From contig NZ_JAHLOD010000021.1 of assembly GCF_018917145.1 (NCBI RefSeq), positions 1-61,771 on the forward strand: a stretch of 61,771 nucleotides of DNA. Direction: 5' to 3'. The translations under genes were made by a program, and so were the position numbers. Shown here piece by piece: positions 1 through 8,464 of the stretch; the stretch's first letter is position 1, and each line of letters begins with the position of its first letter. Under the pieces are notes generated by a model, which saw nothing but the letters and a program-made list of their open reading frames with translations, searched no databases and had not been told where the DNA came from. Source of the stretch: Clostridium bornimense. GTDB taxonomy: Bacteria > Bacillota > Clostridia > Clostridiales > Clostridiaceae.

Positions 1-30
1 TCCGGGGTTCGATTCCCCGGTGAGCCACCA
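1..30 (+). tRNA. 3' end of a tRNA (identity unknown)
   Basis: The window opens inside a tRNA. A five-base T stem (CGGGG/CCCCG) with loop TTCGATT, the acceptor strand GTGAGCC, discriminator A and an encoded CCA are visible. The anticodon lies outside the window, so the amino acid cannot be assigned. It is followed five bases later by tRNA-Leu. Confidence 0.85.
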
Positions 31-35
31 AATAA

Positions 36-119
36 GCAGGTGTGGCGGAATTGGCAGACGCACTAGACTTAGGATCTAGCGCCTTTGGCGTGGGGGTTCG
101 ACTCCCTTCACCTGCACCA
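36..119 (+). tRNA. tRNA-Leu (anticodon TAG)
   Basis: An 84-base class II tRNA with a long variable arm (GCGCCTTTGGCGT region), acceptor GCAGGTG/CACCTGC and encoded CCA. The anticodon stem CTAGA/TCTAG encloses the loop CTTAGGA, so the anticodon is TAG and it reads CUA-type leucine codons. It is part of a tRNA cluster transcribed on the + strand. Confidence 0.95.
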
Positions 120-152
120 TTTATGGTTAAAAAGAAATAAAAAATACATTAT

Positions 153-226
153 GCGGGCATTGCATAGTGGTAGTGCTTCAGCCTTCCAAGCTGATAGTGC
201 GGGTTCGATTCCCGCTGCCCGCTCCA
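153..226 (+). tRNA. tRNA-Gly (anticodon TCC), copy 1
   Basis: A 74-base tRNA with acceptor GCGGGCA/TGCCCGC, T loop TTCGATT and encoded CCA. The anticodon stem TCAGC/GCTGA encloses CTTCCAA, giving anticodon TCC (reads GGA and GGG). An identical copy lies 38 bases downstream. Confidence 0.95.
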
Positions 227-249
227 TTTTAAGTTTTTTATTTCTTTAG

Positions 250-255
250 TATAAT
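250..255 (+). promoter_or_regulatory. Possible -10 box before the second tRNA-Gly
   Basis: TATAAT lies in the 38-base spacer between the two identical tRNA-Gly genes, 10 bases before the second copy. No convincing -35 box is seen, so this may be a chance match or an extra promoter within the cluster. Confidence 0.35.
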
Positions 256-264
256 ATGCACTGT

Positions 265-338
265 GCGGGCATTGCATAGTGGTAGTGCTTCAGCCTTCCA
301 AGCTGATAGTGCGGGTTCGATTCCCGCTGCCCGCTCCA
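265..338 (+). tRNA. tRNA-Gly (anticodon TCC), copy 2
   Basis: Identical in sequence to the tRNA-Gly at 153-226, including CCA and anticodon TCC. The flanking spacers differ, so the duplication covers the gene itself. It probably raises the dose of the GGA-reading tRNA, which suits the heavy GGA use in the surrounding genes. Confidence 0.95.
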
Positions 339-379
339 ATTTTAACTTAAAAATAGGAAACAAAAAACTATGGGCATTA

Positions 380-456
380 GCGCTCATAGCTCAGTCGGAT
401 AGAGCGTCAGACTCCGGATCTGAAGGTCGTGGGTTCAACTCCCGCTGAGCGCACCA
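380..456 (+). tRNA. tRNA-Arg (anticodon CCG)
   Basis: A 77-base tRNA with acceptor GCGCTCA/TGAGCGC, T loop TTCAACT and encoded CCA. The anticodon stem TCAGA/TCTGA encloses CTCCGGA, so the anticodon is CCG and it reads CGG, a codon hardly used in the neighbouring A+T-rich genes. It is the last gene of the tRNA cluster. Confidence 0.93.
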
Positions 457-498
457 AATAAGGCATTACGTAAAATTAACATAAATCACTAACTTTAG

Positions 499-528
499 AC
501 CTTGAGTTCCCCTCAAGGTTTTTTTTAT
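499..528 (+). terminator. Terminator of the tRNA cluster
   Basis: The eight-base perfect stem ACCTTGAG/CTCAAGGT has a five-base loop and is followed by a run of T. It closes the tRNA transcript. Confidence 0.9.
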
Positions 529-643
529 TTATATTTGTAATTGTTTTCGAAGATAAGAATATAAATATAATAAATCAATAAAAAAGTCACCTTTAAGAGA
601 GTAGTACATATTATATTAGTAAAACAATAATGGGGGGACTCGT

Positions 644-1309
644 ATGCTTGAACTTTTTGATAAAACTGACACATATCTTATAGAAGGAGTAAGGTTTAAA
701 AGTTACCATTTATATAAGACGGTTTTAAAAGCAATGAAAGAAAATAATCAGAGTTTAAATAGATTAGAAAAGTTATATTTATATAATGTAAAAATTGATG
801 ATTTTTATGAAGTATTAAAGATTCCAAATTTGAAAGCTTTAAGAATGAGAAAATGTAATATAAAAAATATAGACTTCTTATCATTGATGACAAATTTAAC
901 TTATTTAGATTTGGGGGAGAATAGTATAGATGATTTAAGGCCTATAGAAAACTTATCTAAATTAGAAAGATTATTTTTAGATGATAATAATATAAAAGAT
1001 ATTAATCCGCTAAAATCATTAAAAGAGTTATATGACTTAGATTTATCGATGAATTTTCTTAAGGGTGAAATCGATTTAAAAATGTTTAGTAATATAGAGT
1101 TTTTGAATCTTAGTGACAATCAAATATCTAAATTAACAGGATTTGATAAGCTGTACTATATAGATGAATTAGATATATCTAATAACTTTTTAGAAGATAT
1201 ATTGTTTTTAAAAGATATACCATCAATTACTTACTTATGTCTTTCTAGTAATCCTATTAGTGATTATTCTACTTTAGATAATCTGGAAGTTTATGATTTA
1301 GAAGTCTAA
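644..1309 (+). CDS. Leucine-rich-repeat protein
   Basis: A 221-residue protein made largely of about six leucine-rich repeats of roughly 22 residues (spaced LxxLxLxxNxIxDI patterns such as LTYLDLGENSIDDL and LERLFLDDNNIKDI), of the SDS22/internalin-like kind. Residues 1-45 are not repeat-like. There is no signal peptide, membrane segment or anchor, so a cytoplasmic protein-binding role is likely. The start follows a GGGGGG-rich ribosome site. It stands alone between the tRNA cluster and the pyrimidine operon. The partner is unknown; the fold call is firm but no function can be given. Confidence 0.8.
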   Translation: MLELFDKTDTYLIEGVRFKSYHLYKTVLKAMKENNQSLNRLEKLYLYNVKIDDFYEVLKIPNLKALRMRKCNIKNIDFLSLMTNLTYLDLGENSIDDLRPIENLSKLERLFLDDNNIKDINPLKSLKELYDLDLSMNFLKGEIDLKMFSNIEFLNLSDNQISKLTGFDKLYYIDELDISNNFLEDILFLKDIPSITYLCLSSNPISDYSTLDNLEVYDLEV

Positions 1310-1384
1310 TTTATTATGGGCTGTAGTTACTTACATTTATTAATAGTTTTAAAATATATCTAAATATAATTAATTTATACATTA

Positions 1385-1413
1385 TTGACAAAGCAGCTTC
1401 AGTGTGTTAGTAT
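1385..1413 (+). promoter_or_regulatory. Promoter of the pyrB operon
   Basis: A perfect -35 box TTGACA (1385-1390) lies 17 bases from a -10 box TAGTAT (1408-1413). It stands just upstream of the PyrR-type leader. The rest of the 305-base gap 1310-1615 holds only the leader, its terminator and the pyrB ribosome site. Confidence 0.75.
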
Positions 1414-1434
1414 TTCTTTAATAAATAGAATAGA

Positions 1435-1550
1435 CCTTTAAAGCTAGTCCAGAGAGGCTAGAAAGGGTAGGTAAATAGCAATAAATATGCATTTTTTTGC
1501 ATACAATTTTAACAGGATAACTATGCCTTCCCTTAGGGAAGGCTTTTTTT
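1435..1550 (+). promoter_or_regulatory. PyrR-binding leader and attenuator of pyrB
   Basis: The 14-base core AGTCCAGAGAGGCT (1446-1459) matches the PyrR binding loop of Bacillus/Clostridium pyr mRNAs and sits in a stem formed by CCTTT (1435-1439) with AAAGG (1462-1466) plus CTAG with CTAG. Downstream is a strong terminator, GCCTTCCC/GGGAAGGC (1525-1543) with a T run. Bases 1463-1467 (AAGGG) can also pair with CCCTT (1530-1534), which would break the terminator. In the known mechanism, PyrR with UMP or UTP holds the first hairpin and causes termination. No pyrR gene lies in the window, so PyrR must act from elsewhere. Confidence 0.88.
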
Positions 1551-1615
1551 ATTACCAAAGATATTAATAAAGTATTACTTTTATTGAGAAAAGGTGTCTC
1601 AAAAGGAGGAACATT

Positions 1616-2713
1616 ATGTTAAAAGGTAAAGATTTAATTGATCCAAAAGACCTTTCACTAGAAGAATATGAAGAGATATTTAAGTTAGCGGAAGATATGA
1701 TGGAGAATCGTGAAAAGTATTCAGAGATAGCAAAAGGAAAAATTCTAGCGACGTTATTCTTTGAACCAAGTACTAGAACGAGATTATCTTTTGAAAGTGC
1801 TATGCTTAGATTAGGGGGAGGCATTTTAGGATTTTCAGAGGCAGCATCATCATCAGCATCTAAAGGAGAAAGTCTTGGAGATACTATAAAAGTAGTATCT
1901 GCTTATGGAGATATTATAGCAATGAGACATCCTAAGGAAGGAGCTGCTTATTTAGCATCAAAGTTTTCAAGATCTCCAGTAATAAATGCTGGTGATGGAG
2001 GACACCAACATCCAACTCAAACTTTAACAGATTTACTTACAATAAGAAGAAAATTAGGAAGACTTAAAAATTTAAGAATAGGCTTTTGTGGTGATCTTAA
2101 GTTTGGAAGAACAGTTCATTCATTAATAAAAGCACTAGCGAGATATGAAGGTAATTCATTTGTTATGATATCTCCAAAGGAATTAGATATCCCAATGTAC
2201 ATAAAAGAAGAGTTAGACAGAATAGGTAATGTAGAATATATTGAAACAACATCTTTAGAAGAGTATATAGGAGATTTAGATATCCTTTATATGACTAGAA
2301 TCCAAAGAGAGCGTTTTGTGGATAAAGATGAGTATGAAAGATTAAAAGATAGTTATATATTAACTGTAGATAAATTAGAAAATGCAAAAGATGATATGAT
2401 AATATTACATCCTCTTCCAAGAGTAAATGAAATAGATTACCATGTTGATGAGGATAAAAGAGCAGCATATTTTGATCAAGCAGAGTATGGAATATATGCA
2501 AGAATGGCATTAATAGCTCTTATATTAGGAGTCGCTTCAGATAATGGAGCTAGATGTGAAAAAAGCGATAAAAAAGTAATAGTTAATAAAGAAGTAAAAT
2601 GTAACAATGAAAATTGTATAACAAATGCTGAAACACAACCGTTTAAAAGAATTTATAAAATTGAAGGAGAAGAGTTTTATAGATGTGGATATTGTGATAA
2701 GGCAATATTATAA
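1616..2713 (+). CDS. pyrB: Aspartate carbamoyltransferase with fused PyrI-type zinc tail
   Basis: Catalyses carbamoyl phosphate plus aspartate to carbamoyl aspartate, the first committed pyrimidine step. The carbamoyl-phosphate motif [12 protein letters not shown] and the aspartate-side motif HPLPRVNEI are present, and residues 1 to about 308 form a normal catalytic chain. Unusually, the C-terminal ~45 residues match the zinc domain of the regulatory chain PyrI, with cysteines at 329, 334, 357 and 360 (CX4C...CX2C). No PyrI nucleotide-binding domain and no separate pyrI gene follow. The start follows AAAGGAGGA. It is the first gene of the operon, behind a PyrR attenuator. Confidence 0.95.
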   Translation: MLKGKDLIDPKDLSLEEYEEIFKLAEDMMENREKYSEIAKGKILATLFFEPSTRTRLSFESAMLRLGGGILGFSEAASSSASKGESLGDTIKVVSAYGDIIAMRHPKEGAAYLASKFSRSPVINAGDGGHQHPTQTLTDLLTIRRKLGRLKNLRIGFCGDLKFGRTVHSLIKALARYEGNSFVMISPKELDIPMYIKEELDRIGNVEYIETTSLEEYIGDLDILYMTRIQRERFVDKDEYERLKDSYILTVDKLENAKDDMIILHPLPRVNEIDYHVDEDKRAAYFDQAEYGIYARMALIALILGVASDNGARCEKSDKKVIVNKEVKCNNENCITNAETQPFKRIYKIEGEEFYRCGYCDKAIL

Positions 2714-2860
2714 CAATTCAAGCAATTCACAATTCAGATAATTCACAATAAAAACAGTGCACAGTGAAGGAAGAAATTCCAGTGGAATTTCTCTAAAATA
2801 GATTTTTCTGTAGGAAAAATTACGAAAACTGTGAACTGATAATTGTGCACTGTGCACTGA
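2712..2860 (+). repeat. Modular heptamer/palindrome repeat between pyrB and pyrC
   Basis: The left part is an array of TTCACAA-like units. It is followed by palindrome AGAAATTCC/GGAATTTCT (2772-2792), palindrome ATTTTTC/GAAAAAT (2802-2820), and a right array in strict 7-base steps, CTGTGAA, CTGATAA, TTGTGCA, CTGTGCA (2829-2856). CAGTGCACAGTG (2755-2766) and CACTGTGCACTG (2848-2859) form a perfect 12-base inverted repeat. It lies inside the operon and ends just before the pyrC ribosome site. Related modules occur at five other loci in the window. Confidence 0.75.
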
Positions 2861-2873
2861 AAAAGGAGGATTT

Positions 2874-4061
2874 ATGGATTTATTAATTAAGAATGTAAAG
2901 ATAGTGGATTACAGTGGGGATTTTTATGGTGATGTTTACATAAAAGACGGTAAGATAAGTGAGATTGGATTAGATATAGAGAAATCTTGTGATGTCATAG
3001 ATGGAAATGGAAAGACTTTAATGCCTGCTTTTGTGGATTTACATTGTCACTTTAGGGATCCTGGTCTTACTCATAAGGAGGATATTGAGACAGGTAGTAG
3101 AGCTGCGGTTAAAGGGGGATATACTACTGTAAATTTAATGGGCAATACTAAGCCAACTGCATCTACTATGGATGTTTATAACTATGTAGTTAATAAAGGA
3201 AAAGAAGTTGGGCTTTGTGATTTAAATCAATGTATAACAGTTACAGAGAATTTAGATGGAAAGACATTAAGCCACTTAGATAGTATAGAGCCTAAGGTTA
3301 AGTTTTTAACTGATGATGGTAGAGGGGTTCAAAATAATAAAGTCATGTATGAAGCTATGATAAAGGCAAAAGAAATTGGGGTTGGAATTATGTCTCATGC
3401 TGAGGATGATGAGATATTACCAATAAGCCATACTTTAGCTGAAAATCTTATGACAATAAGAGATATAGAACTTGCTAAATACACAGGAGCACATTTGCAT
3501 TTATGTCATGTATCTACAAAGGAAGCGTTAGATTATATAATGAATGCAAAGGATGAAGGTTACGACAATATTACCTGTGAGGTTACACCTCATCATATAG
3601 CTTTAAATGATGAAATAAAATATAGAGTAAATCCTCCTCTTAGAAGCGAAGAAGATAGAATGATGGTTATTGAAGCTATTAAAATGGGATATATTGATGG
3701 AATAGGAACAGATCATGCACCTCATACGGCAGAAGATAAGGCTAATGGTGCACCGGGAATTTCCGGTATAGAGGTAGCTTTCTCAATGTGTTATAGTGCT
3801 TTAGTAAAAGCAGGGCATATAAATCTTAGTGAGCTTTCAGAACTTATGTCAAAGAAGCCATCGGAGCTGATGAAAATTAATAAAGGAGCTATAAAACCAG
3901 GATTTGATGGTGATGTAGTTCTTATTGATGAAGATAAGGAAATTACTATAGATAGTTCAAAATTTGAATCAAAAGGTAAAAATACACCTCTTAATGGAAT
4001 GAAATATTTTGGTGAAGTACTAATGACAGTTAAGGGTGGAAAAATAGTATATAAAAAATAA
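2874..4061 (+). CDS. pyrC: Dihydroorotase
   Basis: Zinc amidohydrolase closing carbamoyl aspartate to dihydroorotate. The metal-binding DLHCHFRDPG lies near residues 57-66, followed by GGYTTVNLMGNTKP (substrate side), CHVST and GTDHAPH, the signatures of class I dihydroorotases. The length of 395 residues is slightly short for the class (about 425). The start is set by AAAGGAGG seven bases upstream. It is separated from pyrB by the repeat element and from pyrF by 18 bases. Confidence 0.95.
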   Translation: MDLLIKNVKIVDYSGDFYGDVYIKDGKISEIGLDIEKSCDVIDGNGKTLMPAFVDLHCHFRDPGLTHKEDIETGSRAAVKGGYTTVNLMGNTKPTASTMDVYNYVVNKGKEVGLCDLNQCITVTENLDGKTLSHLDSIEPKVKFLTDDGRGVQNNKVMYEAMIKAKEIGVGIMSHAEDDEILPISHTLAENLMTIRDIELAKYTGAHLHLCHVSTKEALDYIMNAKDEGYDNITCEVTPHHIALNDEIKYRVNPPLRSEEDRMMVIEAIKMGYIDGIGTDHAPHTAEDKANGAPGISGIEVAFSMCYSALVKAGHINLSELSELMSKKPSELMKINKGAIKPGFDGDVVLIDEDKEITIDSSKFESKGKNTPLNGMKYFGEVLMTVKGGKIVYKK

Positions 4062-4079
4062 ACTAGTGAGGTATTTATT

Positions 4080-4943
4080 ATGATAATTGATAAATTATAT
4101 AAAAGAGTTGAAGAATTAGGTCATGTTTGTTTAGGATTAGATACAGATTTAAGTTATATACCAGAAGATATTATAAATGAATCTTCAAGTAATAGAGAAG
4201 CTATTGTTAAGTTCAATAAAGGAATAATAGATGCAACATTAGATGTAGTATCAACATATAAGGTGCAAATAGCTTACTATGAAGCTTTAGGAATAGAAGG
4301 ATTACTTGCTTATAAGGATACTTTAGAGTATTTAAGAGAAAAGGATGCAATAATCATAGCAGATATAAAAAGAGGAGATATAGCTAAAACTGCAGAAATG
4401 TATGCAAAGGCACATTTTACAGGAGATTTTGAAGCTGACTTTATTACATTAAATCCATATATGGGAATGGATACAATAGAGCCATTTATGGAATACCTAG
4501 AAAAGTATGATAAAGGAATCTTCACATTAGTAAGAACATCAAATCCAGGAGCTAAGGATGTTGAGTATATAGAAACATCTAGTGGAGAAAAAGTTTATGA
4601 AGAAGTTGGAGCAATGGTTCAAGAATTAGGTAAGAGAGTAACTGGTACTTGTGGATATTCTTCAATCGGTGCTGTTATGGGATGTACTCATGTTGATGAA
4701 GCTGTAAAGATGAGAGAAGCATTAGGAAATACTTTCTTCTTAATACCAGGGTATGGAGCACAAGGAGGAACTGCTAAAGAAGTTGCTTTATATCTAAAGA
4801 ATGGAAATGGTGGAGTAGTAAATTCATCAAGAGGAATTTTACTAGCATATAGAAAAGATAAATATAAAGGAATGTCATATGCAGAAGCTGCAAGAGCAGA
4901 ATCTATTGCAATGAGAGATGATATTCTAGGGTGGTGTAAGTAA
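4080..4943 (+). CDS. pyrF: Orotidine 5'-phosphate decarboxylase (long type)
   Basis: Decarboxylates OMP to UMP, the last step of the pathway. The catalytic lysine/aspartate motif IADIKRGDI is clear, and the length of 287 residues fits the long OMP decarboxylase subgroup rather than the ~235-residue B. subtilis type. The stop codon overlaps the pyrK start (TAATG), so the two genes are probably translationally coupled. Confidence 0.95.
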   Translation: MIIDKLYKRVEELGHVCLGLDTDLSYIPEDIINESSSNREAIVKFNKGIIDATLDVVSTYKVQIAYYEALGIEGLLAYKDTLEYLREKDAIIIADIKRGDIAKTAEMYAKAHFTGDFEADFITLNPYMGMDTIEPFMEYLEKYDKGIFTLVRTSNPGAKDVEYIETSSGEKVYEEVGAMVQELGKRVTGTCGYSSIGAVMGCTHVDEAVKMREALGNTFFLIPGYGAQGGTAKEVALYLKNGNGGVVNSSRGILLAYRKDKYKGMSYAEAARAESIAMRDDILGWCK

Positions 4944-5674
4944 TGGATACGGGGTATTATGAAATATTAGAAAATAGTAAAGTAGCTGAAGGAATATTTA
5001 AAATGGTGGTTAAAGGGGATTTTAACTGCAAAGCTGGTCAGTTTTATATGTTAAAGAAAGAAGGGGCTTCTGTATTATTACCAAGGGCTATATCAATTAA
5101 TGATGTTTCAGAAGAAGGAATAACTTTTCTTTATCATGTAGCTGGAAAGGGAACAGAAGAATTCTCACATATGAGACCAGAAGATAAAATACAGCTAACA
5201 GGACCTCTTGGTAACGGATTTAACTTAGAAGAGTTAAAGGGAAAGAAAGTAGGAATTGTAACAGGGGGAATAGGTATAGCACCAATGGTGTATGTATCTA
5301 AAAAAATAGAAGGGGCAGCAAAGGTAGATTTCTTTGCTGGCTTCAGAGATGAAGTTTATTATATAGATGAAGTAAAAAAATACGTAGACGAAGTTAAAGT
5401 ATCTACAGAATCAGGATCACAAGGACATAAAGGATTTGTAACAGAAATATTTAATCCAGAAGATTATGATGTTATTCTTTGTTGTGGACCAGAGGTAATG
5501 ATGAGAGCTGTAATGGCTATTTGTAAGGAGAAAAACACAAAGATATATGTATCATTAGAAAATAAGATGGCTTGTGGTATTGGCGGATGTTTAGTATGTA
5601 CTTGTAAGACTAAAGATGGAAACAAAAGAACTTGTAAAGATGGTCCAGTATTCCTTGGGGAGGAGCTAGTGTAG
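4943..5674 (+). CDS. pyrK: Dihydroorotate dehydrogenase electron-transfer subunit
   Basis: FAD and [2Fe-2S] subunit that passes electrons from PyrD to NAD+. Visible are the flavin motif PRAISI, the NAD-site GGIGIAP and the C-terminal cluster CGIGGCLVC plus a later Cys in KRTCKDGP. The length of 243 residues is typical. It overlaps pyrF by one base and lies one base before pyrD, as expected for a PyrD-PyrK complex. Confidence 0.95.
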   Translation: MDTGYYEILENSKVAEGIFKMVVKGDFNCKAGQFYMLKKEGASVLLPRAISINDVSEEGITFLYHVAGKGTEEFSHMRPEDKIQLTGPLGNGFNLEELKGKKVGIVTGGIGIAPMVYVSKKIEGAAKVDFFAGFRDEVYYIDEVKKYVDEVKVSTESGSQGHKGFVTEIFNPEDYDVILCCGPEVMMRAVMAICKEKNTKIYVSLENKMACGIGGCLVCTCKTKDGNKRTCKDGPVFLGEELV

Positions 5675-5675
5675 T

Positions 5676-6575
5676 ATGATGAATGTTAACATAAATGGAG
5701 TAGAATTTAAAAATCCTATAATAGCTGCATCAGGTACTTTTGGATTTGGAGAAGAATTTAGCAATTTCTATGATGTAGGAAAGCTAGGGGGAATTTCTTC
5801 AAAAGGATTAACTATAAATCCTAAAGCAGGAAATGACGGATTAAGAATGTGGGAAACACCAAGTGGTATGATGAACTCAGTAGGACTTCAAAACCCAGGG
5901 GTAGAGGCATTTATTGAAAGAGAGTTACCACATATGAAGAGTTATGGCAATGTTGTTATTGCTAATCTTGGTGGTGGAACTATTGATGATTATATAAGAG
6001 GTACTGAATCATTAACAAAAACTGATGTTGATATAATAGAATTAAACATATCATGCCCTAATGTAAAGCATGGAGGTATGGCATTTGGTACTAAGAGTGA
6101 TGTAGCCTATGAAGTAGTTAAAGCTGTTAAGGAGGTTTGCACAAAGCCATTAATGGTTAAATTATCACCAAATGCTGAAAATATTCAAGATATGGCGATA
6201 AAGTGTGTGGAAGCTGGGGCTGATTCATTATCTTTGGTAAATACATTTAAAGCAATGGCTATAGATATATATAAGAAAAAACCAGTATTTAATAATGTGA
6301 CAGCAGGGCTTTCAGGTCCAGCAATAAAGCCAATAGCTCTTAGAATGGTTCATGAAGTGTGTAATGTTGTTGATGTTCCAGTAGTAGGTCTTGGTGGAAT
6401 AAGCAACTGGATGGATGTAATAGAATTTATAATGGCAGGGGCAACTGCTGTGCAAATAGGTACTGCTAACTTCTTGAAGCCAGATATTGCTTTAGATATA
6501 ATTAAAGGTGTAGAAGATTACATGGAAAATCAGGGAATAAATGATTTAAGTGAAATCAGAGGAATAATTAAATAA
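5676..6575 (+). CDS. pyrD: Dihydroorotate dehydrogenase, type 1B
   Basis: FMN enzyme oxidising dihydroorotate to orotate. The active-site cysteine motif [11 protein letters not shown] and the phosphate-binding VPVVGLGGI and [10 protein letters not shown] segments mark the class 1 family. The adjacent pyrK makes it type 1B (NAD+-linked). Two adjacent ATG codons (5676 and 5679) follow GGGGAGGAGC; either may be used. Confidence 0.95.
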   Translation: MMNVNINGVEFKNPIIAASGTFGFGEEFSNFYDVGKLGGISSKGLTINPKAGNDGLRMWETPSGMMNSVGLQNPGVEAFIERELPHMKSYGNVVIANLGGGTIDDYIRGTESLTKTDVDIIELNISCPNVKHGGMAFGTKSDVAYEVVKAVKEVCTKPLMVKLSPNAENIQDMAIKCVEAGADSLSLVNTFKAMAIDIYKKKPVFNNVTAGLSGPAIKPIALRMVHEVCNVVDVPVVGLGGISNWMDVIEFIMAGATAVQIGTANFLKPDIALDIIKGVEDYMENQGINDLSEIRGIIK

Positions 6576-6598
6576 TTTATATAATGGAGGATTTTAAA

Positions 6599-7174
6599 AT
6601 GGAAAACAAACAAGTTATCGAGACATTAAAGGAAGTTGATGCATTATTAGAAGGACATTTCTTATTATCATCAGGAAAGCATTCTAATAGATATTGCCAA
6701 TGTGCAAAGTTATTACAATATCCTGATAAGGCAGCACCAGTAGTTAAGGTTATAGCTGATAAAATAAAGGATATTGATTTTGATATAGTTGTTGGTCCAG
6801 CAATGGGTGGTGTTGTTGTTGCTTATGAACTTGCAAGACAAGTAGGAAAACCAGGTATATTTGCTGAAAGAGTAGATGGAGTAATGACTATAAGAAGAGG
6901 ATTTGAAATAACTAAAGGAATGAAATGTATAATTTCTGAAGATGTTGTTACTACAGGAAAGTCTTTTAAAGAAGTTGCTAAAGTTTTAGAAGAATTAGGA
7001 GCAGAAGTTGTAGGTGTAACTTGTATCGTAGATAGAAGAGTACCGAATGCTGAAATACCATATCCATTATATAGTGCAGTACAATTAGAAGTTGAAACTT
7101 ATGATAAAGATGAATGTCCACTTTGCAAAGCAGGGGTTGAATATGTAAAGCCAGGTAGTAGAAATATTAAATAA
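6599..7174 (+). CDS. pyrE: Orotate phosphoribosyltransferase
   Basis: Joins orotate to PRPP to give OMP. The PRPP motif [11 protein letters not shown] and an N-terminal [11 protein letters not shown] are present. Length is 191 residues from the start chosen here. An ATG 15 bases earlier (6584) is rejected because it overlaps GGAGG (6586-6590), which sits eight bases before ATG 6599 and so must be the ribosome site. It is the last gene of the first transcription unit; the carA promoter begins 18 bases after its stop. Confidence 0.94.
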   Translation: MENKQVIETLKEVDALLEGHFLLSSGKHSNRYCQCAKLLQYPDKAAPVVKVIADKIKDIDFDIVVGPAMGGVVVAYELARQVGKPGIFAERVDGVMTIRRGFEITKGMKCIISEDVVTTGKSFKEVAKVLEELGAEVVGVTCIVDRRVPNAEIPYPLYSAVQLEVETYDKDECPLCKAGVEYVKPGSRNIK

Positions 7175-7191
7175 AGTTTACAAAAATTAGG

Positions 7192-7220
7192 TTGACACAA
7201 GCGCTTTAAGGTGATAAGAT
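7192..7220 (+). promoter_or_regulatory. Promoter of carA-carB
   Basis: A perfect -35 box TTGACA (7192-7197) stands 17 bases from TAAGAT (7215-7220). It lies between pyrE and the second PyrR-type leader, so carAB can be made independently of the upstream pyr genes. Confidence 0.78.
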
Positions 7221-7236
7221 ATAATAAAATTTGCTT

Positions 7237-7325
7237 ACCTTTAAGTACAGTCCAGAGAGGCTGAGAAGGTATTTGGGAAATACGGTAAACAATATAGACC
7301 TTCTGCGGCGCAGGAGGTCTTTTTA
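7237..7325 (+). promoter_or_regulatory. PyrR-binding leader and attenuator of carAB
   Basis: The core AGTCCAGAGAGGCT (7249-7262) is identical to that before pyrB and sits in a stem closed by ACCTT (7237-7241) with AAGGT (7266-7270). An 11-base terminator stem, AGACCTTCTGC/GCAGGAGGTCT (7296-7320), with loop GGC and a T run follows. This gives carAB the same PyrR-UMP attenuation as pyrB. Confidence 0.88.
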
Positions 7326-7380
7326 TAAGCTGTATAAATATTCCAAATACTCTAGAAATTCGATTTAAGAGGTGGATTAA

Positions 7381-8445
7381 ATGAATGGAATATTATATTT
7401 AGAAGACGGAAGAAAATATGAAGGAACTGCTTTTGGAACAGTAGGAACCTTTGTAGGAGAAATAGTCTTTAATACATCCATGACAGGATATCAGGAAATT
7501 CTTACAGACCCTTCATACGCGGGACAAATAATAACAATGACTTATCCTTTGATAGGTAACTATGGGGTTTCATCATTATTTCAAGAAAGTAGAGGAATTT
7601 TTGCAAAGGGATTTGTAGTAAAAAGCCTTTGTACGGATCCATCAAATTGGACTAATGAAAAAGATTTAGATCAATATCTAAAAGAGCAAGGAGTAATAGG
7701 TCTTTCTGGAATTGATACAAGAAGTATTACAAGAGAGATAAGAGATAAAGGTGCTATGAAGGCACTTATTACTTCAGAAAATTTAACTGACGAAGAATTA
7801 AAAGATATATTAGAGAATACTAAAATAGATACAAAAGTAGTAAAAGAAGTATCTAGAAAAGAAGTTGAATATATTTATGGACCAGGGAAAACCGTTGCAG
7901 TTTTAGATTATGGTATAAAGAATAATATATTAGAAAACCTTAAAGCAAGAGGATGCAACTTAAAAGTATATCCTTATAATACAAGTGCAGAAGAAATATT
8001 AAAAGATAATCCAGACGGAATATTCTTATCAAACGGACCAGGGGATCCAGAAGAAGTTCCAGAAGCTATCGAGACCGTTAAAAAGCTTATTGGAAAGAAG
8101 CCTATTTTTGGTATATGTTTAGGACATCAAATAATAGCATTAGCTATAGGAGCTGAAACATATAAGTTAAAGTATGGTCATAGAGGGGGTAACCATGGTG
8201 TATATGATATAGATAGAGATAGAGCTTATATAACATCACAAAATCATGGTTACGCAGTAAAAGATGAATCTCTTGAAGGTAAGGGTATGGTAATTACTCA
8301 TAGAAATCTAAATGATAATACTGTAGAAGGAATGAGACATGAGACACTTCCTTTATTTTCAGTACAATTCCATCCAGAAGGTGCTCCAGGACCAGAAGAT
8401 TCAGAGTATCTTTTTGACAAGTTTATAGCACTTATGAATGAATAG
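7381..8445 (+). CDS. carA: Carbamoyl-phosphate synthase small (glutaminase) subunit
   Basis: Releases ammonia from glutamine for the large subunit. The N-terminal half is the CarA-specific domain. The C-terminal half is a class I glutamine amidotransferase with nucleophile Cys246 in GICLGHQ and the catalytic His/Glu in QFHPEG. The length of 354 residues is typical. The start follows AGAGGTGG. Linkage to pyr genes and the PyrR leader suggests a role mainly in pyrimidine synthesis; a second, arginine-linked copy elsewhere cannot be excluded. Confidence 0.96.
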   Translation: MNGILYLEDGRKYEGTAFGTVGTFVGEIVFNTSMTGYQEILTDPSYAGQIITMTYPLIGNYGVSSLFQESRGIFAKGFVVKSLCTDPSNWTNEKDLDQYLKEQGVIGLSGIDTRSITREIRDKGAMKALITSENLTDEELKDILENTKIDTKVVKEVSRKEVEYIYGPGKTVAVLDYGIKNNILENLKARGCNLKVYPYNTSAEEILKDNPDGIFLSNGPGDPEEVPEAIETVKKLIGKKPIFGICLGHQIIALAIGAETYKLKYGHRGGNHGVYDIDRDRAYITSQNHGYAVKDESLEGKGMVITHRNLNDNTVEGMRHETLPLFSVQFHPEGAPGPEDSEYLFDKFIALMNE

Positions 8446-8464
8446 TTAGATAGGGAGGATTATT

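Noticed and set aside
263-448. 61-residue open frame over the tRNA cluster
   Set aside because: It runs through tRNA-Gly and tRNA-Arg and has no ribosome site; it is a by-product of tRNA sequence.
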